DNA from: Zingiber officinale
Taxonomy: Eukaryota > Streptophyta > Magnoliopsida > Zingiberales > Zingiberaceae
Length of the DNA: 64,000 nucleotides
Assembly (NCBI RefSeq): GCF_018446385.1
Contig: NC_055992.1
Coordinates: 103,310,947-103,374,946 of the forward strand
Direction: 5' to 3'
A program made the position numbers and the translations under genes. Positions 34,425 to 47,306 of the stretch are shown piece by piece (position 1 is the first letter of the stretch; each line of letters starts with the position of its first letter). The notes below the pieces were generated by a model. That model worked only from the letters and a program-made list of their open reading frames with translations, made no database searches and was not told where the DNA came from.

Positions 34425-35135
34425 TAGCATTGGTAGCAACTATAATATATAGTTGCTACAACTATGTAGTGGCTACAATCTATAGCTACTACAATTGTAT
34501 AGTAGCTATGGTTTCATATTTGCTACAATATGAAAAAAATTAAGATTAAAATTGTTCGGAGCCTTTAAAATGGATTTAAATGATATTTTTAGAGCTAAAA
34601 TCAGGCTATTATGGATTTCAACTAATAACTAATTATAGATTTATAAACGAGCTTCGATTTGATATATTATATGTTTCGTGGTTTCACCCGAGTTAAAATT
34701 TATGATCTCTCAAAGTTTAAGTTTAATATTCACGTTGTAGCAGCTATAAAATAGCTATAAATTCATAACTACTACAACTGAGTTGTCATGTAGTTGCAGC
34801 AACTATGATTTCGAAGATGCTACAATTAAGTTGTCATGTAGTTGTAGCTATAATGTGAATGTTAAATCCTAAACTTTGATAGACCATAACTTTTGACTCA
34901 GATTTAATCATGAGACGCATAATATAACAAATTGAAATTTATTCAGAGATCTATAATAGCACCCATAATGACCCATTTTCAGATTCAAAAAATAGTGTTT
35001 AAAGTTTTTCGGAGGGTCCAAATAATTATAGTCTTAATTTTTTTTCCATGTTATAGTAACTACAAAATTATAACTGCTACAATAATATGACAGTTTCCTT
35101 TTATAGTTGCTACAATTGTGTAGCAACTATGAGAT
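34425..35135. mobile_element. Foldback element with arms of about 300 bp
   Basis: The left arm (about 34425-34750) and right arm (about 34830-35135) are imperfect inverted copies. AAAGTTTAAGTTTAATATTC at about 34714-34733 pairs with the inverse of GTGAATGTTAAATCC and CTAAACTTT at about 34855-34880, and ATGAAAAAAATTAAGAT pairs with TCTTAATTTTTTTTCCAT. The outer ends are rich in TAGTTGCTACAA in both orientations. The middle of about 80 bp also has inverted ATGTAGTTG motifs. Such long-inverted-repeat MITEs can be transcribed into hairpins. Exact ends and target duplication were not resolved. Confidence 0.82.
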
Positions 35136-35777
35136 GAGATAATAATGAAAATGATATAGTAAAAGATAATTGAGTCATTCTATAGAGCAATGGGACATCT
35201 TTTGATAAAAAAAAATAAATCAAAATGATTCTAAAAATAAGGGATGGGCTTTTAATTGTTGTCCTTCGTTTTAGTGCTCTTTTTAATAAAAAAATCACTA
35301 AAACGTTCAACTTTAGATAATAAATTATTAGATTTAGAAATATGTATAATCTTGAAATTTGATTGTCAAAGAATTGAACACGTATCTCTTTTAAAATTAA
35401 ATATAAATTTTAAGTTTTCTTATTTATATTATTTAAGATATAATTATCATTAACTTGAATAATTGATATAAATATATATAATTTTCTATAATAAACAAAT
35501 ATACATTACATGGACATTTATAACGGCCCGTCCGCTTCCCCGTAATGTCGGAACCGGTTTAGTCACAATTCCTCTTTGCAACTTAATTCATTTCATTTCC
35601 GAATTCCGAGCACGTATGAAATCTGTTCTCCTGGATTCGGCGTTATAATTCAATTCCAGATCTCGCCATTGTTCGGCTTCGTGTAGCTTTTCCTAGATCT
35701 CTTTGATCTCGAGGCTTCATTCGTTCATTTTTCACTCCGTTTTCTCGCCGGTACTTCCTGGATCTTCGATCTATGAG
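35136..35777 (+). promoter_or_regulatory. Upstream region and 5' leader of the ZFPL1-like gene
   Basis: AT-rich up to about 35520, then a more GC-balanced, pyrimidine-rich stretch typical of a leader. An out-of-frame ATG at 35773-35775 stands five bases before the chosen start. No clear TATA box was identified. Confidence 0.45.
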
Positions 35778-38700
35778 ATGGTTGTCTGCAAATGTCGCAA
35801 GGTATTTTTGGATCCGATTTCACTGCTATGGAGTTGTTATTACGGCGTAGTTATGTTAATTTGTGTTCAAAAGACGTTTTTCCGGCCATTTGGCCGTTCA
35901 AAATCGTGTCCGGAACTTCGAAGCTATCGCCTTTGGGCTTTGACACTTTGCAAAATTGAAAGCAAAACAATTTGGCAGATTTCTGTTTCAATATTTGGTC
36001 AATTGGTTGTGTTCAGAGTTTGATTAAATTTCCCCTTTTGCCTCGATTTGTTTGCTTTCCAATGACGAGGAAAGGTAATATTGGTAGGGCATCGGTTTCT
36101 AGCTTATATTTTGTGGCTAAATATTCATTATGAGAGGAGATTATTGAAAATCTGATCAATGAATACGTTCCTATTGATGTCATTTCAGACTTCCGTTAAC
36201 AGAGAGCTCCATTTATTCTCGAAGGAGAACTACTGTTGTGTATTTGTTTTTTTTTTTTTGTGTGTGTGGTGGAGTTTTCTTGAACTAATGGATCTTTGGT
36301 TTGCAGGCAACTAGGCTTTATTGCTTTGTCCATAAAGCTCCAGTCTGTGGAGAATGCATATGTTTCTCAGAACATCAAATCTGTGTGGTACTCATCTAAA
36401 TTTTTGTGATCTGAGTTGAATTTTCCCATGTAGCTGAACATTTGTGGTAAAAGAGTTCTCGTGCAACTTGCTGATCTGAGCTTCTAGTTGATTTGGAGTC
36501 TAGTGCAATTACAACTCTTGCCATTGTTTATAATTTGAGGCACTCTGATGTGCTGTTCAACTAAGTTTTAACTAATAAACTCAGAAAACCAGTTCTTTCA
36601 CATGGCCAGTTTGACTCAGAGTCTTTTATTTTTTACATAGATAGACTTGACACAAAAACCTAGAGGTAAGTGCACATATAAAGGTTCTTATTTAATGTTG
36701 CAAGTCAGTCACAAAGATATCCCTGTTTTTCTACTCATCGTTCAACAAAACCTTCTCATTTCACATAGATGATGATATGGTTCCAGAATAGTGAGTTTCC
36801 TTCTTCCGATATTCTGAGTTAAGGTTGCTGCTTTGTATCTGTGTCAAGATATGTATAACTTGATATTATGATTGTAAGCCATAAGTTCCAGTACATTGAT
36901 TTGACACTTACTGTTTCCAAGGAGTAGGTTTCTTTCTTCAATCATGATTCACTTACATGTGATGGAAAACCCATGGTTGGATCTAGGCCCTTTGACTTTA
37001 ATTACATGTGCAGTTTCTTAACAAGGGCAGCAAGTTTTAGAAGAAGATAAGGATGTATTCAAATACTTTAACACCTTGATATTAACCCCTGTTGTTTGCG
37101 CTGTTGGACTTTAAGTAGGACACACATTATGATGATGATCACTAACAATGTTGATTTTGTTCAATAATTATATTATATATTGGTTTGCATATTACTCTTG
37201 TGGTTTGACTTTTTTTTTTCCGTTGACTATGATGATTTTCTTTTTTATGTTTGATGAGGGATGTTGGAAATTTCTCAGAAACAATTTTACTAGAGCTATA
37301 GAAGACAATTAAATTGAAACCATTTATGATTATATTACCCGCTTTGTTCAGTTATAATTAAGGATCAGTTTTCCTCCACCTTTTCATTTTTCATTTACAT
37401 GAATTTCTTGTATGTTCTTAATTGTTTGAAAATTCACCGTGTCACTTGTAATGATGTACTTTGTGTTAATTATGAACAATACTCATGATTATCTTCAATT
37501 GTTTTTTTCCTCAATTCTCCATCTTTTGAGTCAGGGTTGTAGTTTACATTGCAATTGTCCATGTAGAAAGAATCTTCTGGTAACTTTTGGCATGCTCTTT
37601 TCCTTCTTACTAATTAACAAACATATATCCAGGTTAGTGAGATTGTAATTAATGTAATTCAAGTGTGATCACCTGACTTTTCCTGAATATTTAGGTGAAG
37701 AAGTATTCTGACCACTTCACTTGATTTTTTTAATTTTCAGGTGAAAAAGTACTCTGATTGGGTCATTGATGGGGAATATGATTGGCCACCAACATGCTCT
37801 TTCTGCAATGCTACATTAGAAGAAGGAAAGGATCAAACTACAAGATTGGGTTGCTTGCGTAAGTTGCTTATATGTCTATTTATTCTTGCAAACTGAAATT
37901 GCTTATTACTTTTTGTATTTTTTAAAATTCAGATCTTATGCACACAAGTTGCTTGGTCTCACATATTAAGAGCTTCCCACCTCAAACTGCACCTGCAGGA
38001 TATGTTTGTCCTACATGTTCTACCCCTGTAAGTTATACTAGCAAACCTTTCATCAAATGTTTTTTGGTTGCATAATCAGTTAGCAATTAGGGGTTAAGAT
38101 TTGATACATTACTTTTATGTCAAAAGACCAAAATTATATGATGCCTGATGGTTAAATCTATTTATCCATGCAATTGTCCTTAAAGAACTTAAGTACTATT
38201 TTGGGCTTCATTTTGGTGTACATACGGAGTTTTTTTTTCTTTCTTTCAATTTCAATGGATTTTCTCAATACAACTACAGGCCATTGTACACTATTTATTA
38301 TGGTTCTCAAATTTTGATCAAATTAGCAAGGGAAATTATGGGAAGAAAGCAGAATGACCGAATCCTTATAACTTACTAGAGTAGAAAGGTCATAAAGTAG
38401 TTCGAAGATACTGGTTCAATAAAATATTTTCTGATGAAACGCATATGTAAAGTTTCCACACATCAGATACATGGCAGACCACATTGAATATTTTCATGTG
38501 TCATGAGTTAATTTATATAAGATTTTCCTTGTCTTTTCTTTTGTATTACTCGCAAAAGACTGAAATAATTTATTACTTACACAGTTACACTTACCTTTAT
38601 ATATGCTTATTACTGGTAATTCTAAATGGTGTTGCTATTTATTTTGATTAAACTCAAGTCATATAAATGATTCCTTGGACTCAGTCACTGAAGTAAGAAT

Positions 38701-41700
38701 TATATGGGATTGCATGTTTTGTTGAGAAATTTGTCCTGGAAATGGTGATGAGTTTTTTCATGTCTCAATTAATAACACTTTGTTGTAGATATGGCCCCCT
38801 GTAAGTATCAAAGATACAGGATCTCGCTTGCATTCAAAGCTTAAGGAAGCAATAATTCAGGTAAAACCTGTTTGCTTATAAATCCATACTGTTATATTCT
38901 GGTAGTTTGTATTATTAATCTTATCACATAAAAGTTTCATACTTTAAGATATGATACCTGTTTATATTGGTGTTTTATCATCCATCAATTTCTTGTTATG
39001 TCTTTTAAATGCAGTAGGTCTATTTCAGATTGAACTATGAAGCTGTTGTTATGTGCTATTTGAGGTGTTGTCTTGTTGTTGATTTTGTAAGCTACCTACT
39101 AGATTTTAAAAAAATTACACATGAAATTAGAGAATTAGCAAGGACAATGTAAGACTTAGTTTAGCTTAGACTTTGGTTCAGGGGAACTCAGTCAGCTTGT
39201 GTGATGTATCTCTAGAAGATAGCAACTGGAAGTTACTTGTTTCTCATCATAAGTACCATATATCCATCCCTCTACAAACTATGACTCAGTTAAAGATGTT
39301 TGAGATTCAATTGCACCGATTGCTTTTTATTCATTCTCCTTGGATGTTTTTATTTCCTGTAAATATCCTCCAGACAGAATACTGAAGTTCTTTGAATTGT
39401 TAAACATTTACTATATTCTGTCTAACTTTTGCAGAGTGACCTGGAGAAAAATGTATTTGGAAATCATGTAGTTTCTTCTACTGCATCAGAGCACCGAGTT
39501 CCTCCTGCTTTTACTTCTGATCCATTGGTTCGCATATCTGTGGCTGAAGAGAAAGACAAAGGTAGAACAGCTTCAGTTAATTCTGATAAAGATTCAAGAC
39601 CGACAATATCTTTACCAGTCACAGATGACAAGTACTTTGATGAATTATATAACACGAGTGTTGGAGCTGGTTCTTCCAAGGTTACAGAATCTGAGATTAT
39701 TGAAGTTGATGGTCCTAATGCTTTAGAAAACCAATTGATGAAAGATCAGGAACCCCTTCCTATAAAAACTGTGAGTTTGATGAACCTAGGTCTTACTTGA
39801 AAGCAATAAACTTCTGTATACAACATTCAATGATATATTTCATGTTTCTATCATCTGATTTCTTCCAAAGTGCCTCAGTGATCTTAACAGTATGCTAAAT
39901 TGTGTCGCTTGTGCAGCCAGGGGCCACTACAAGGAAGCCAACTTACAATGAGAAGAAGTATTCTGAAACATCGTACCATGCAGATGATGAAGATGGAACA
40001 AACAAAAAGTACACAAGACGAGGTAAGATGATGAAGCCCCTACCTTTGTGTCTACATTGAGTTCTCTGAAGGTTTGTGATTCTATTATATCTGTGAATTT
40101 GACTGTTAAGCATACAGTCAATTCCTATTGTATATTTGGTTTCATGAATAAACAAAACTCATGGGTTTGTAAGTGTATTTTCTTGGTGCATTGTCCGTTT
40201 TTCAAGGAAAGATGGGCCAATAGTCTGCCTTGTATTTGATGTATGGTTACATACAAGGGTATACAGGTATCTCTTAGCTATCTACAAGGTGAAACATGGT
40301 GACTCAGGAGTTGCATGTCCTGAGTCACCAGAAGGGGATTGTCTGACAGGGTTAAGCCAATCCAAGGTCTGTTTGGGCAAGTAGCTTCAATTGTAATCCT
40401 ATTTTCATTCACTCCCAGTGCTCCAAATCAATCCAAAGCTCCTATCTTCAGACCACAGGCCAGATTGTCTCTAAGTCAACACTTTTGGCTTGTTGAATAT
40501 TCACTCACTAGATTATTTACATCTGGAAATATGGTAAAAATGGACCTTAGTGATTTCCTAACAATATAGTCTACCATGGAGTTTGCAATTGTTCAACCTT
40601 TTTTTTTTGTCAAAAGGCTGACAGATATACCCGTCCTTTACTGAAAAAATGTAACTTTTTACACCCTCACTTCCAATCCTCCATCTGGCAATCTGGATGT
40701 AGGCTTAGATAATTAGCAAACACATCTAGTAATGCACCACTAGCCTTTCTCCTCAAAGCTTCCTTCGCTAACCTATCTGCAATATAGTTTTCATCTCTTA
40801 CAGTGTGCTTGAAACCTTTTTTTCACTCCTTGCTCCAAATCTCTTTATCGCCAGGACTCTGGTTTCCACAAGTCTGTGTGGAACTTCCCAACCTCTAATA
40901 CAACTTATGCTTCTCCACCGTCTACTTATGTTACAACTATTCCGATTTTGAATATCTATCAATTAGTTTCCCAACAAAAAATAATGAGAAGTTGCTTCTT
41001 TTGGTTGAAAATATTGTATGTAGTGATCTATGGAGTTGGTTCGCTGATGGTGTTCAGTCAATATGGTAACCCTTAATCTCAATCTATTGTCTGGATGTTT
41101 GAGATTGGCGTGGATTGTTTAAGTAGCGACCTTCTACAAGCCAATGGCAATTTAAATTAATTCACATCTCACTGACTTTTACTAGCTGCAGGTCCCTTTC
41201 GCAACAAGTTTCTGAGGATGTTGCTGCCTTTCTGGTCAAATGCACTGCCTACTCTACCAGTAACTGCTCCAACATCACGCAGTGGTGTACATGACGGAAA
41301 AGTGCGCCATCAAAAATCTTCAAGGATGGACCCTAGGAAAATATTACTCATCATGGCAATCATGTAATTCCTCCACCACCTGCCCTTGCTTATATGGTTT
41401 ATTGATTATTCCAATTACAATGCCGTCATCTCAATAATAGAAATCTTCTCTTGATAAAAATATGCATGCAACGTGCAGGACTTGTATTTATGTGAAAATT
41501 AAAGGAAACAATTTCTCTTCAGGAAATCTGCTTTAATGATTTAACAAGTTTTGCATTTGCTAGATAAGAAGATTAAAAGGACTTATAATATCTGTTGACT
41601 GCCTTTGGAATTTTAGATACATAGAGGCTGTTCTAAGTGCTTGTCCTTCAATAGATTTCGTTCCAATCTGAAAATTTATTACATCTTAAGTAATATTGTA

Positions 41701-42260
41701 TCTACTTGAGTGATGAGAAGAGAAGAAATAAAGGAAGAGTGGTGAGTGAGGAGGGGAGAAATTTAAGGAAAGGAGAGGATAGCGGTTTCCTTTATTTTGT
41801 CTATTTGCAAAATTAACCCTTTGATTTTGTCATTCTCAAGATCTGCAGGGCTAAAACAGTTTGTTCAATGCTTCTTTTGTTTTTTTTTTTTTTGCTCTTC
41901 TCCTTTCTTCCATCCACTTTTGCACTAGATCAAAAGTGGGGAAATTTGCTTCAAATGACTCTTGTCTACACTTTTGCATTTTCTTCTAAGTAGACAAGGG
42001 AATCGACTACTTTCACTGCTAATTGTGCTACCTTCTCAATTAGACACAACATAAAGGTTAATATTTCTTTTAATATGGTTTATAAATAGCCTCATGCGTA
42101 ATTAAGATGACAGAAACTGCAAAGTGGAAATATATTCATACAAGCTTATTGGAAGATGTTTCTTGTGAGCAGGGCCTGCATGGCAACAATGGGAATATTG
42201 TACTACAGATTGGCACAGAGCAGTCTAGATGAAAACACACCAGAAGATGAGCTCCAGTAG
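35778..42260 (+). CDS. ZFPL1-like protein (B-box/RING-type zinc finger, C-terminal membrane anchor), nine exons
   Basis: Coding exons: 35778-35801, 36307-36387, 37741-37858, 37933-38027, 38789-38860, 39435-39770, 39917-40022, 41192-41363, 42173-42260. All junctions are GT-AG and frames match, giving 363 residues. N-terminus MVVCKCRK then a Cys/His cluster (C4, C6, C14, H17, C22, C25, H31, C34) and a RING-like cluster C54-x2-C57, C73-x-H75-x2-H78-x2-C81, C100-x2-C103. An acidic, Ser-rich linker follows. A single hydrophobic segment at about 328-347 (ILLIMAIMACMATMGILYY) is near the C-terminus. This architecture matches ZFPL1, in animals an integral cis-Golgi protein that binds GM130 (about 310 residues). 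Golgi location in plants is inferred. Exon 1 encodes only eight residues. No frame damage. An uninterrupted upstream frame lacks an ATG, so 35778 is the start. Confidence 0.93.
40599..40810 (-). pseudogene. L1-type LINE 3' end (RNase H tail and poly-A) in intron 7 of the ZFPL1-like gene
   Basis: On the minus strand a frame reads RDENYIADRLAKEALRRKAS, ending DWK-stop at 40667, the form of the C-terminal RNase H region of plant LINEs. A run of ten A residues (T10 on the plus strand, 40599-40608) follows 58 bases later, as expected for a poly-A tail. It is antisense to the host gene and the upstream parts are not recognisable. Confidence 0.55.
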
Positions 42261-42836
42261 CTACCGTCTTTCCTTCTTGATCGGCGATTTCTATCAGGGT
42301 TTTTTATAGTTTGTCCAATGCCAACTTGTCATTAAAATTCTTCCCATTGCTGTCATGAATTCTGGAGGCACAAGAGGCATACAGAAAGAGTGTTGTTGAG
42401 TATTTTTTTTTTCTTTTTTAAAAAAAACAAGTGTTGTCGATGTATTAACTGCAGAAAATGTTACTTCATATACTTGTCTCATAAATCATGTTCAACAAAG
42501 ACATCTTTCTATTCCCTTCTTTGATGAATGTGCACAAAACAAGTTCATGGCTCTTTTTCTTAGTATGTTGTAGAGCACTGTGTGGTCATTTAGCTGAATC
42601 TTCTACTTCAGTAGATTTCCTCTAGTATTCAACTTGTCAATTCTCTCAATGGAATCAGCTAACTGAATTACCACTGCATCTATGCGAAAGACGGCAACCT
42701 GAAGGTCTAAGTATAATCAAGTTGTATTCCTTTAGTCGACTGAATCAAGACGCGAACCCGAAGGAAGGTCGACACAATTCGCAGGGTGCCAACGGTTCCA
42801 TCCAAAAGGATCCATCAAATGTTGTGGAGATTGGAT
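42261..42836. other. 3' flank of the ZFPL1-like gene
   Basis: Probable 3' UTR followed by spacer with T-rich runs near 42403-42430. No further gene seen. Confidence 0.4.
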
Positions 42837-43331
42837 TAGGGATGACAATGGGTAAGATTTAGATAGGATTTCATATCCTTCATATCCATCTTCATTGATT
42901 ATATCTATACCCATACTCATCCCTATACCCATCGGGTATTTAACTTTCATACTCATCCCCATATCCGTTGGAGTTTCGAGTACTCATATCCTACCCATCA
43001 TCCTATTATTTCCTATCATTCTCATTTAAAAAAAATATTTCAATGTACTTGTCAACTCTTCCTCGTCTCACGCTCTTTCGATCGGATGAACATTTTCCGT
43101 GGAAAAGAAGATGAGATGAGTGTTGATAATAGGATAAAGAGACAAACTAAATTTTTTTTCTAAGATGAAAAACGGTCTGAAATTTTTTCTTTCCCAATAA
43201 AAATAAGACTTATAAATAAATAAATAAATATATCGGGTATCGAGTAGGGTATGAATAGGATTTTACTATATCCGCCTTCATATTCATACCCAAAATACTC
43301 ATACCCAAATATCTATTTATTATCATCCCTA
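42837..43331. mobile_element. hAT-like MITE, 495 bp
   Basis: Starts TAGGGATGACAATGGG and ends TATTATCATCCCTA, imperfect terminal inverted repeats (TAGGGATGA(C/T)AAT). Interior is rich in CATATCC, CCCATACCC and GGGTAT motifs in both orientations. Flanking octamers GATTGGAT (42829-42836) and AAATGAAT (43332-43339) agree at 5 of 8 positions, which could be a decayed target duplication. Confidence 0.65.
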
Positions 43332-43679
43332 AAATGAATATGGTTCCGTACGCGGGAAAGGGACGACAAATAATGTAAGTGAGATAGCGACTCGCGGATC
43401 CGTGGAAGAAGCACCACCTCAACTCAACCACGATATTTGATGCGGATTGCAAGAAGATCTATTCGGATCCAAATGCGGCATGTTTGGTGGAGGCAGAATC
43501 TATCAAAAATTTATCCTCTGTTTCGTCCCTTAATGAATCCTATGACGTGGCACGCACCATCCACACGCACACACGAGAAGATAAGAAGTGATGCTGTCAC
43601 CTCATATTTTGTTAACGTCCATCGTTTACAAAACCATGAGTAGGCCGGTAAATACATTATGTATTTCTTGGATAAATTT
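43332..43679. other. Spacer
   Basis: Nothing recognised; one short open frame at 43437-43643 without a domain. Confidence 0.4.
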
Positions 43680-44235
43680 GGTGTTGGATTTAATAAGAGT
43701 TTATATATGTTTGTTCATGATCAATTAAATAAATAAATTTAAATAATTTATTAAATTAAATAAGTTTAAAAATATATGTGTTCAGTTCGTTAATATTCTT
43801 GAACAATGTTCATGAATAATGTTCGTAAATAATATTCGTGAACAATGTTCACGAACCATATTTATTAATAAAATTCTTATAAAAAATAATAAAATAAAAT
43901 AAATAAATAAATAAATTTGAATTATCAAATTTAATAATTAATCAAACAACTAAATACTTCAAATAATCAAACAAGCTTAATTGAAAGCTCGGTAACATCT
44001 AAATAAATCAAACTCGAACCAAGCTTAAGTCAATTTTGAATTAGAGTTCGATAACATCTAAACGAACCAAGCTCAAGTCAAGTTTCAAACAAGCTCAACT
44101 TCGTAAAAAATAAACCAAGTCAAGCTTGAACAATCATTTCAAAAACTTGATTCATTTTAAACTCGGCTCGACTTGATTTAGCTCGATTATCTTATCAAAT
44201 AAATTTATATATGTTAAACCCCGGCTTGACTAATT
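43680..44235. mobile_element. Probable diverged relative of the hAT MITE at 55416-55913
   Basis: Shares TTGTTCATGA, GTTCGTTAA-like, AAGCTCAA and CTCGGCTCGACTTGATT motifs with that element, in the same AT-rich setting. Ends and target duplication could not be fixed. Confidence 0.35.
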
Positions 44236-44771
44236 TATAACCATAATTATGGATGTCTTATTTCCAATTGAAATTAAATGAACATCCCATTTAATATAAA
44301 CAGTCAAATTATTCAGTCGTATACAGATTAACAATTAGTTTCTATAATAGCGTTGCGGATAGCATTTATACGTTGGGAAAAACTATTCGATGGTTTTTAC
44401 AATAACATTAAATCTAAAAGTATTTTCAAGATAAAATGACGTCCATTTAACTTTTTTTTAGAAAAAGTTATTTCTTTGATATTTCTTTTAATTTAGAACG
44501 CCTTTTTTATTTGTATCTATTTTATAATGAATCAAATTTAAGTCTGAGTTATTTTTACCCTTTTTTTTTTTAAATATATATCTTGAGCACTTAAGCGTTT
44601 ATCTAGATAGGTACATCCACATGTAAAGAACAACCAATCAACTACATTTAATTATTTGGCCTCTAAATTTTTATATTATTTGATTCGAGTAGCACAAAGT
44701 GGTTTTCGCAAGGCGTTTGGTGGAATGAACACCAAGACCACCAAATTCTACAACCAAAAAATAAAAAATAA

Positions 44772-44810
<39 letters not shown>

Positions 44811-45240
44811 CAAATAAAATTAAAAATAATAATATTATTATTGTTATTAAAAAAACATATTTGAAAGGTGCTTTGAAAAAATAGTAAATTAGAATAAAAA
44901 ATCTCTAACCATAATTTCAACGTAATCCCCATATTCGAAAAAAAAAAAAATTATATTTCCGCACCTTGTATATAAAATTTTATTTGCTTCAATTCTCTCA
45001 TGTAAATATCATTACCTAATTATTTCTCAAATTTTTTAAATACAAAAAAATTTAAAAAGAAATATAATTTCTCTTAAATTCAGTACTTTAAATTAAAATT
45101 GAATATATTTTCTATTAAAATTACCTTTCATTTTTTTTTAAAATACAAAAATCTAAATATAAATATAATTCTCTAAATTTAAAAGAAATTATATGCATTT
45201 AAAACTTTTTATATTTAAAAATATCAGAGGTAATTTTATA
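44236..45240. other. AT-rich intergenic spacer with (AAT)n
   Basis: No gene seen. An (AAT)n run of about ten units lies at about 44774-44808, and the rest is A/T-rich low-complexity sequence. Confidence 0.5.
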
Positions 45241-46694
45241 AATAAGTGTGACTAGGGAGTGGAAACGTGCGAGAGGCTTTATTAATGGACTCTTATCTCG
45301 TTATAGCAAAGCCGATCGAAACTGGAAAAGTGAAGCTTTTTTACCGGATGAAGCCATCAGCATCAACCTTTGGCTTCATAATTCCTAGATCGAACAATAT
45401 TCATAAATGGGATGGGGCTCGTCGATCTGTCTCGGCGTATACTGCACCAACATTTGTATTAGTGGTGGTGGAGCCGCCCACACGTACGGCTGCGCCATCC
45501 TTCGCCGGCAGCGCGTGCGCCCATGTCTATCCTCTCTCCTCTCTCCCGGACGTCCATGTGCATCGATGATAATTGAGATAAGAAGAAAAAAGACAGGGAA
45601 TTGTGATAAATGAATCCTTGTCGTTTCCAAGAACTTCTTGCTGGTATTTGGGTCTTCCCTGGCTCATGGTCCCTTTCAGTTTCAACTCTGCAAAATCCTG
45701 CTGCTCATGTTTACAATTATGCCCGATGACTTTGTACCTCGGGAACACAGAATTAATCGAGGGCCTCATCATCTCCATGCTCATGTTTTGTTCTCTTTTC
45801 AAACCATTGGGATGAATCTCGAAACCTCGTTGAGAAATTCTCTGTATGACTGCAATATTTTAAGTGCGAAGCTCTGTCAGTTTTATCGCCCAGCCAATAA
45901 TGCGCAACTCCCCATGTGATAATATCCAATGGATAGATACATCGTGAACTCAGTCAACTTTGTCACTGTTTACTTTAAACCTTTAAACCCATAAATATGA
46001 ATCTTAACCATAAATATGAGTCCTGCAGTTTCCCTTTAAATTATTGATCTGTTATCTTTCCCTGGCACTGTCGGAGGCATGTTTTCCCTGCAGACTAGAC
46101 ATGTACCTGGCCAAGGTATTGAGATTCGTTTGCCATGCTTTGGGAGAGTCAAGTCTATTTAAATATTCCAGTGGGAGCCTCCGTAGGGAGTCTTAAACCT
46201 TCCATCTGCCTTGCCAGATCGATCGTTCCAAGCAAATTGCGGCTTCAAGTTGTGTGAGAGAGACTGAGGATATAATTTCACTTCTCCATGTTCTGCTAAG
46301 GTTGCTGAGGAAGGTGGCTCATAAAAAGAACTCAGGTGAGGGTTCCTTGTCCCAATTTTGCATGGAAGTTTTTGAGTTCTTCAGATGGGTTCTTCATGTA
46401 AATCTGCTACAAATAGAAGAGTTAATGATGGGGAGAAATCGATATTACACAAAAAGGGGAAGATCTTGCTGTTTTTCTTTTTTTTTGAAGTCAAGTCAAT
46501 TTCAGAAACTATCATTTACTTCTCAAAAAACTGAAGATGAACTTAATTTCTTAGAATTTGTTGTAGTTCTTGAGGATACACTCACCTTGACTGTGCATCA
46601 GCAGTTTTTTACAGAGGCGTTGATCCTTGTTTGAGATCATTTCTTGGGAGAATTAGCCAAGAATCACGGGAAGAACTATTCTCACATTGCGTAA
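45241..46694 (+). promoter_or_regulatory. Upstream region and probable 5' leader of the DUF863-like gene
   Basis: Several short open frames on both strands (45267-45919) have no recognisable domain. A TATA-like CTATTTAAATA is at about 46154-46164. CTCAGGTGAGGG near 46332-46343 would be a good splice donor for a leader intron. The open frame 46254-46634 is more likely leader sequence than a gene. Confidence 0.4.
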
Positions 46695-47306
46695 ATGGAA
46701 GGATTCCTCAATCAGCATGGCGAAGAATACATATCAGTGAAGAAGGTGATGTTGAAACAGGAAGAAACTTTCAGGCACCAGGTAGAACTTGCTTCCTCTT
46801 CTGATCTGATCATCCATGAAGTTGATGTAAGGTTTGGTAATTTTTGGATTCCTCACCTTATCCAGGTCCAGGAACTTCATCGCGTGTACCAAATTCAGAA
46901 ATTGTTGATGAAAGAAGCACAACCAAACCGCAAACCCTCGAAACAAACAAATCAAACTAACTCAGACAAGTGCACACCTGAACACTCTGATGAACTGAAA
47001 GTTGATGCTGATGAAGAGGGTGACTTGGAGCTGACACTTGCCACCGGCAGTAGAACTCAATGGAAGAAGAAAAGTGCTTCATACATTTCAGACTCGGGAT
47101 CAGGTTTTTCTTCAACCTCAGGCGACTCAGCAGGTAGGAGGCAGACGAAGAGTGTCTGGCCTCTGACACATGATTCTATAAGATTCATAGAAAGGAAGAA
47201 TACAGGTTTGAAGATTGAGAAAATGAAACAGGATGAACTGAAGCAGCCTTCTTGGCTCTTCCTCTGCAATAAGCAACATAGCATGGTAGCTTCTTTAGGA
47301 TTGTAA
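46695..47306 (+). CDS. Plant-specific protein with DUF863-like N-terminal motif and EAR-like LELTL motif, two exons
   Basis: Exons 46695-46781 and 46866-47306, joined across an 84 bp GT-AG intron, encode 175 residues. The joined N-terminus (about residues 20-46: MLKQEETFRHQ then VQELHRVYQIQKLLMKE) matches the helix at the start of plant DUF863 (COST1-like) proteins, whose usual form is QVYELHRLYRIQ. The full DUF863 domain is not present, as the protein is short. An acidic patch precedes LELTL (residues 83-87), which fits an LxLxL EAR repression motif. A Ser-rich region and a PSWLF motif near the C-terminus follow. Function unknown; a regulatory adaptor role is inference. The intron is a multiple of three and has no stop, so retention would give a 203-residue form. 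Convergent with the Mpv17 gene 420 bp away. Confidence 0.78.
   Translation: MEGFLNQHGEEYISVKKVMLKQEETFRHQVELASSSDLIIHEVDVRFGNFWIPHLIQVQELHRVYQIQKLLMKEAQPNRKPSKQTNQTNSDKCTPEHSDELKVDADEEGDLELTLATGSRTQWKKKSASYISDSGSGFSSTSGDSAGRRQTKSVWPLTHDSIRFIERKNTGLKIEKMKQDELKQPSWLFLCNKQHSMVASLGL

Noticed and set aside
45267-45919. Several overlapping frames of 68-100 codons
   Set aside because: No domain, present on both strands at once, and located in the upstream region of the DUF863-like gene.
46254-46634. 126-codon frame before the DUF863-like gene
   Set aside because: It begins near a probable leader exon, runs across a good splice donor, and encodes nothing recognisable; more likely leader and intron.
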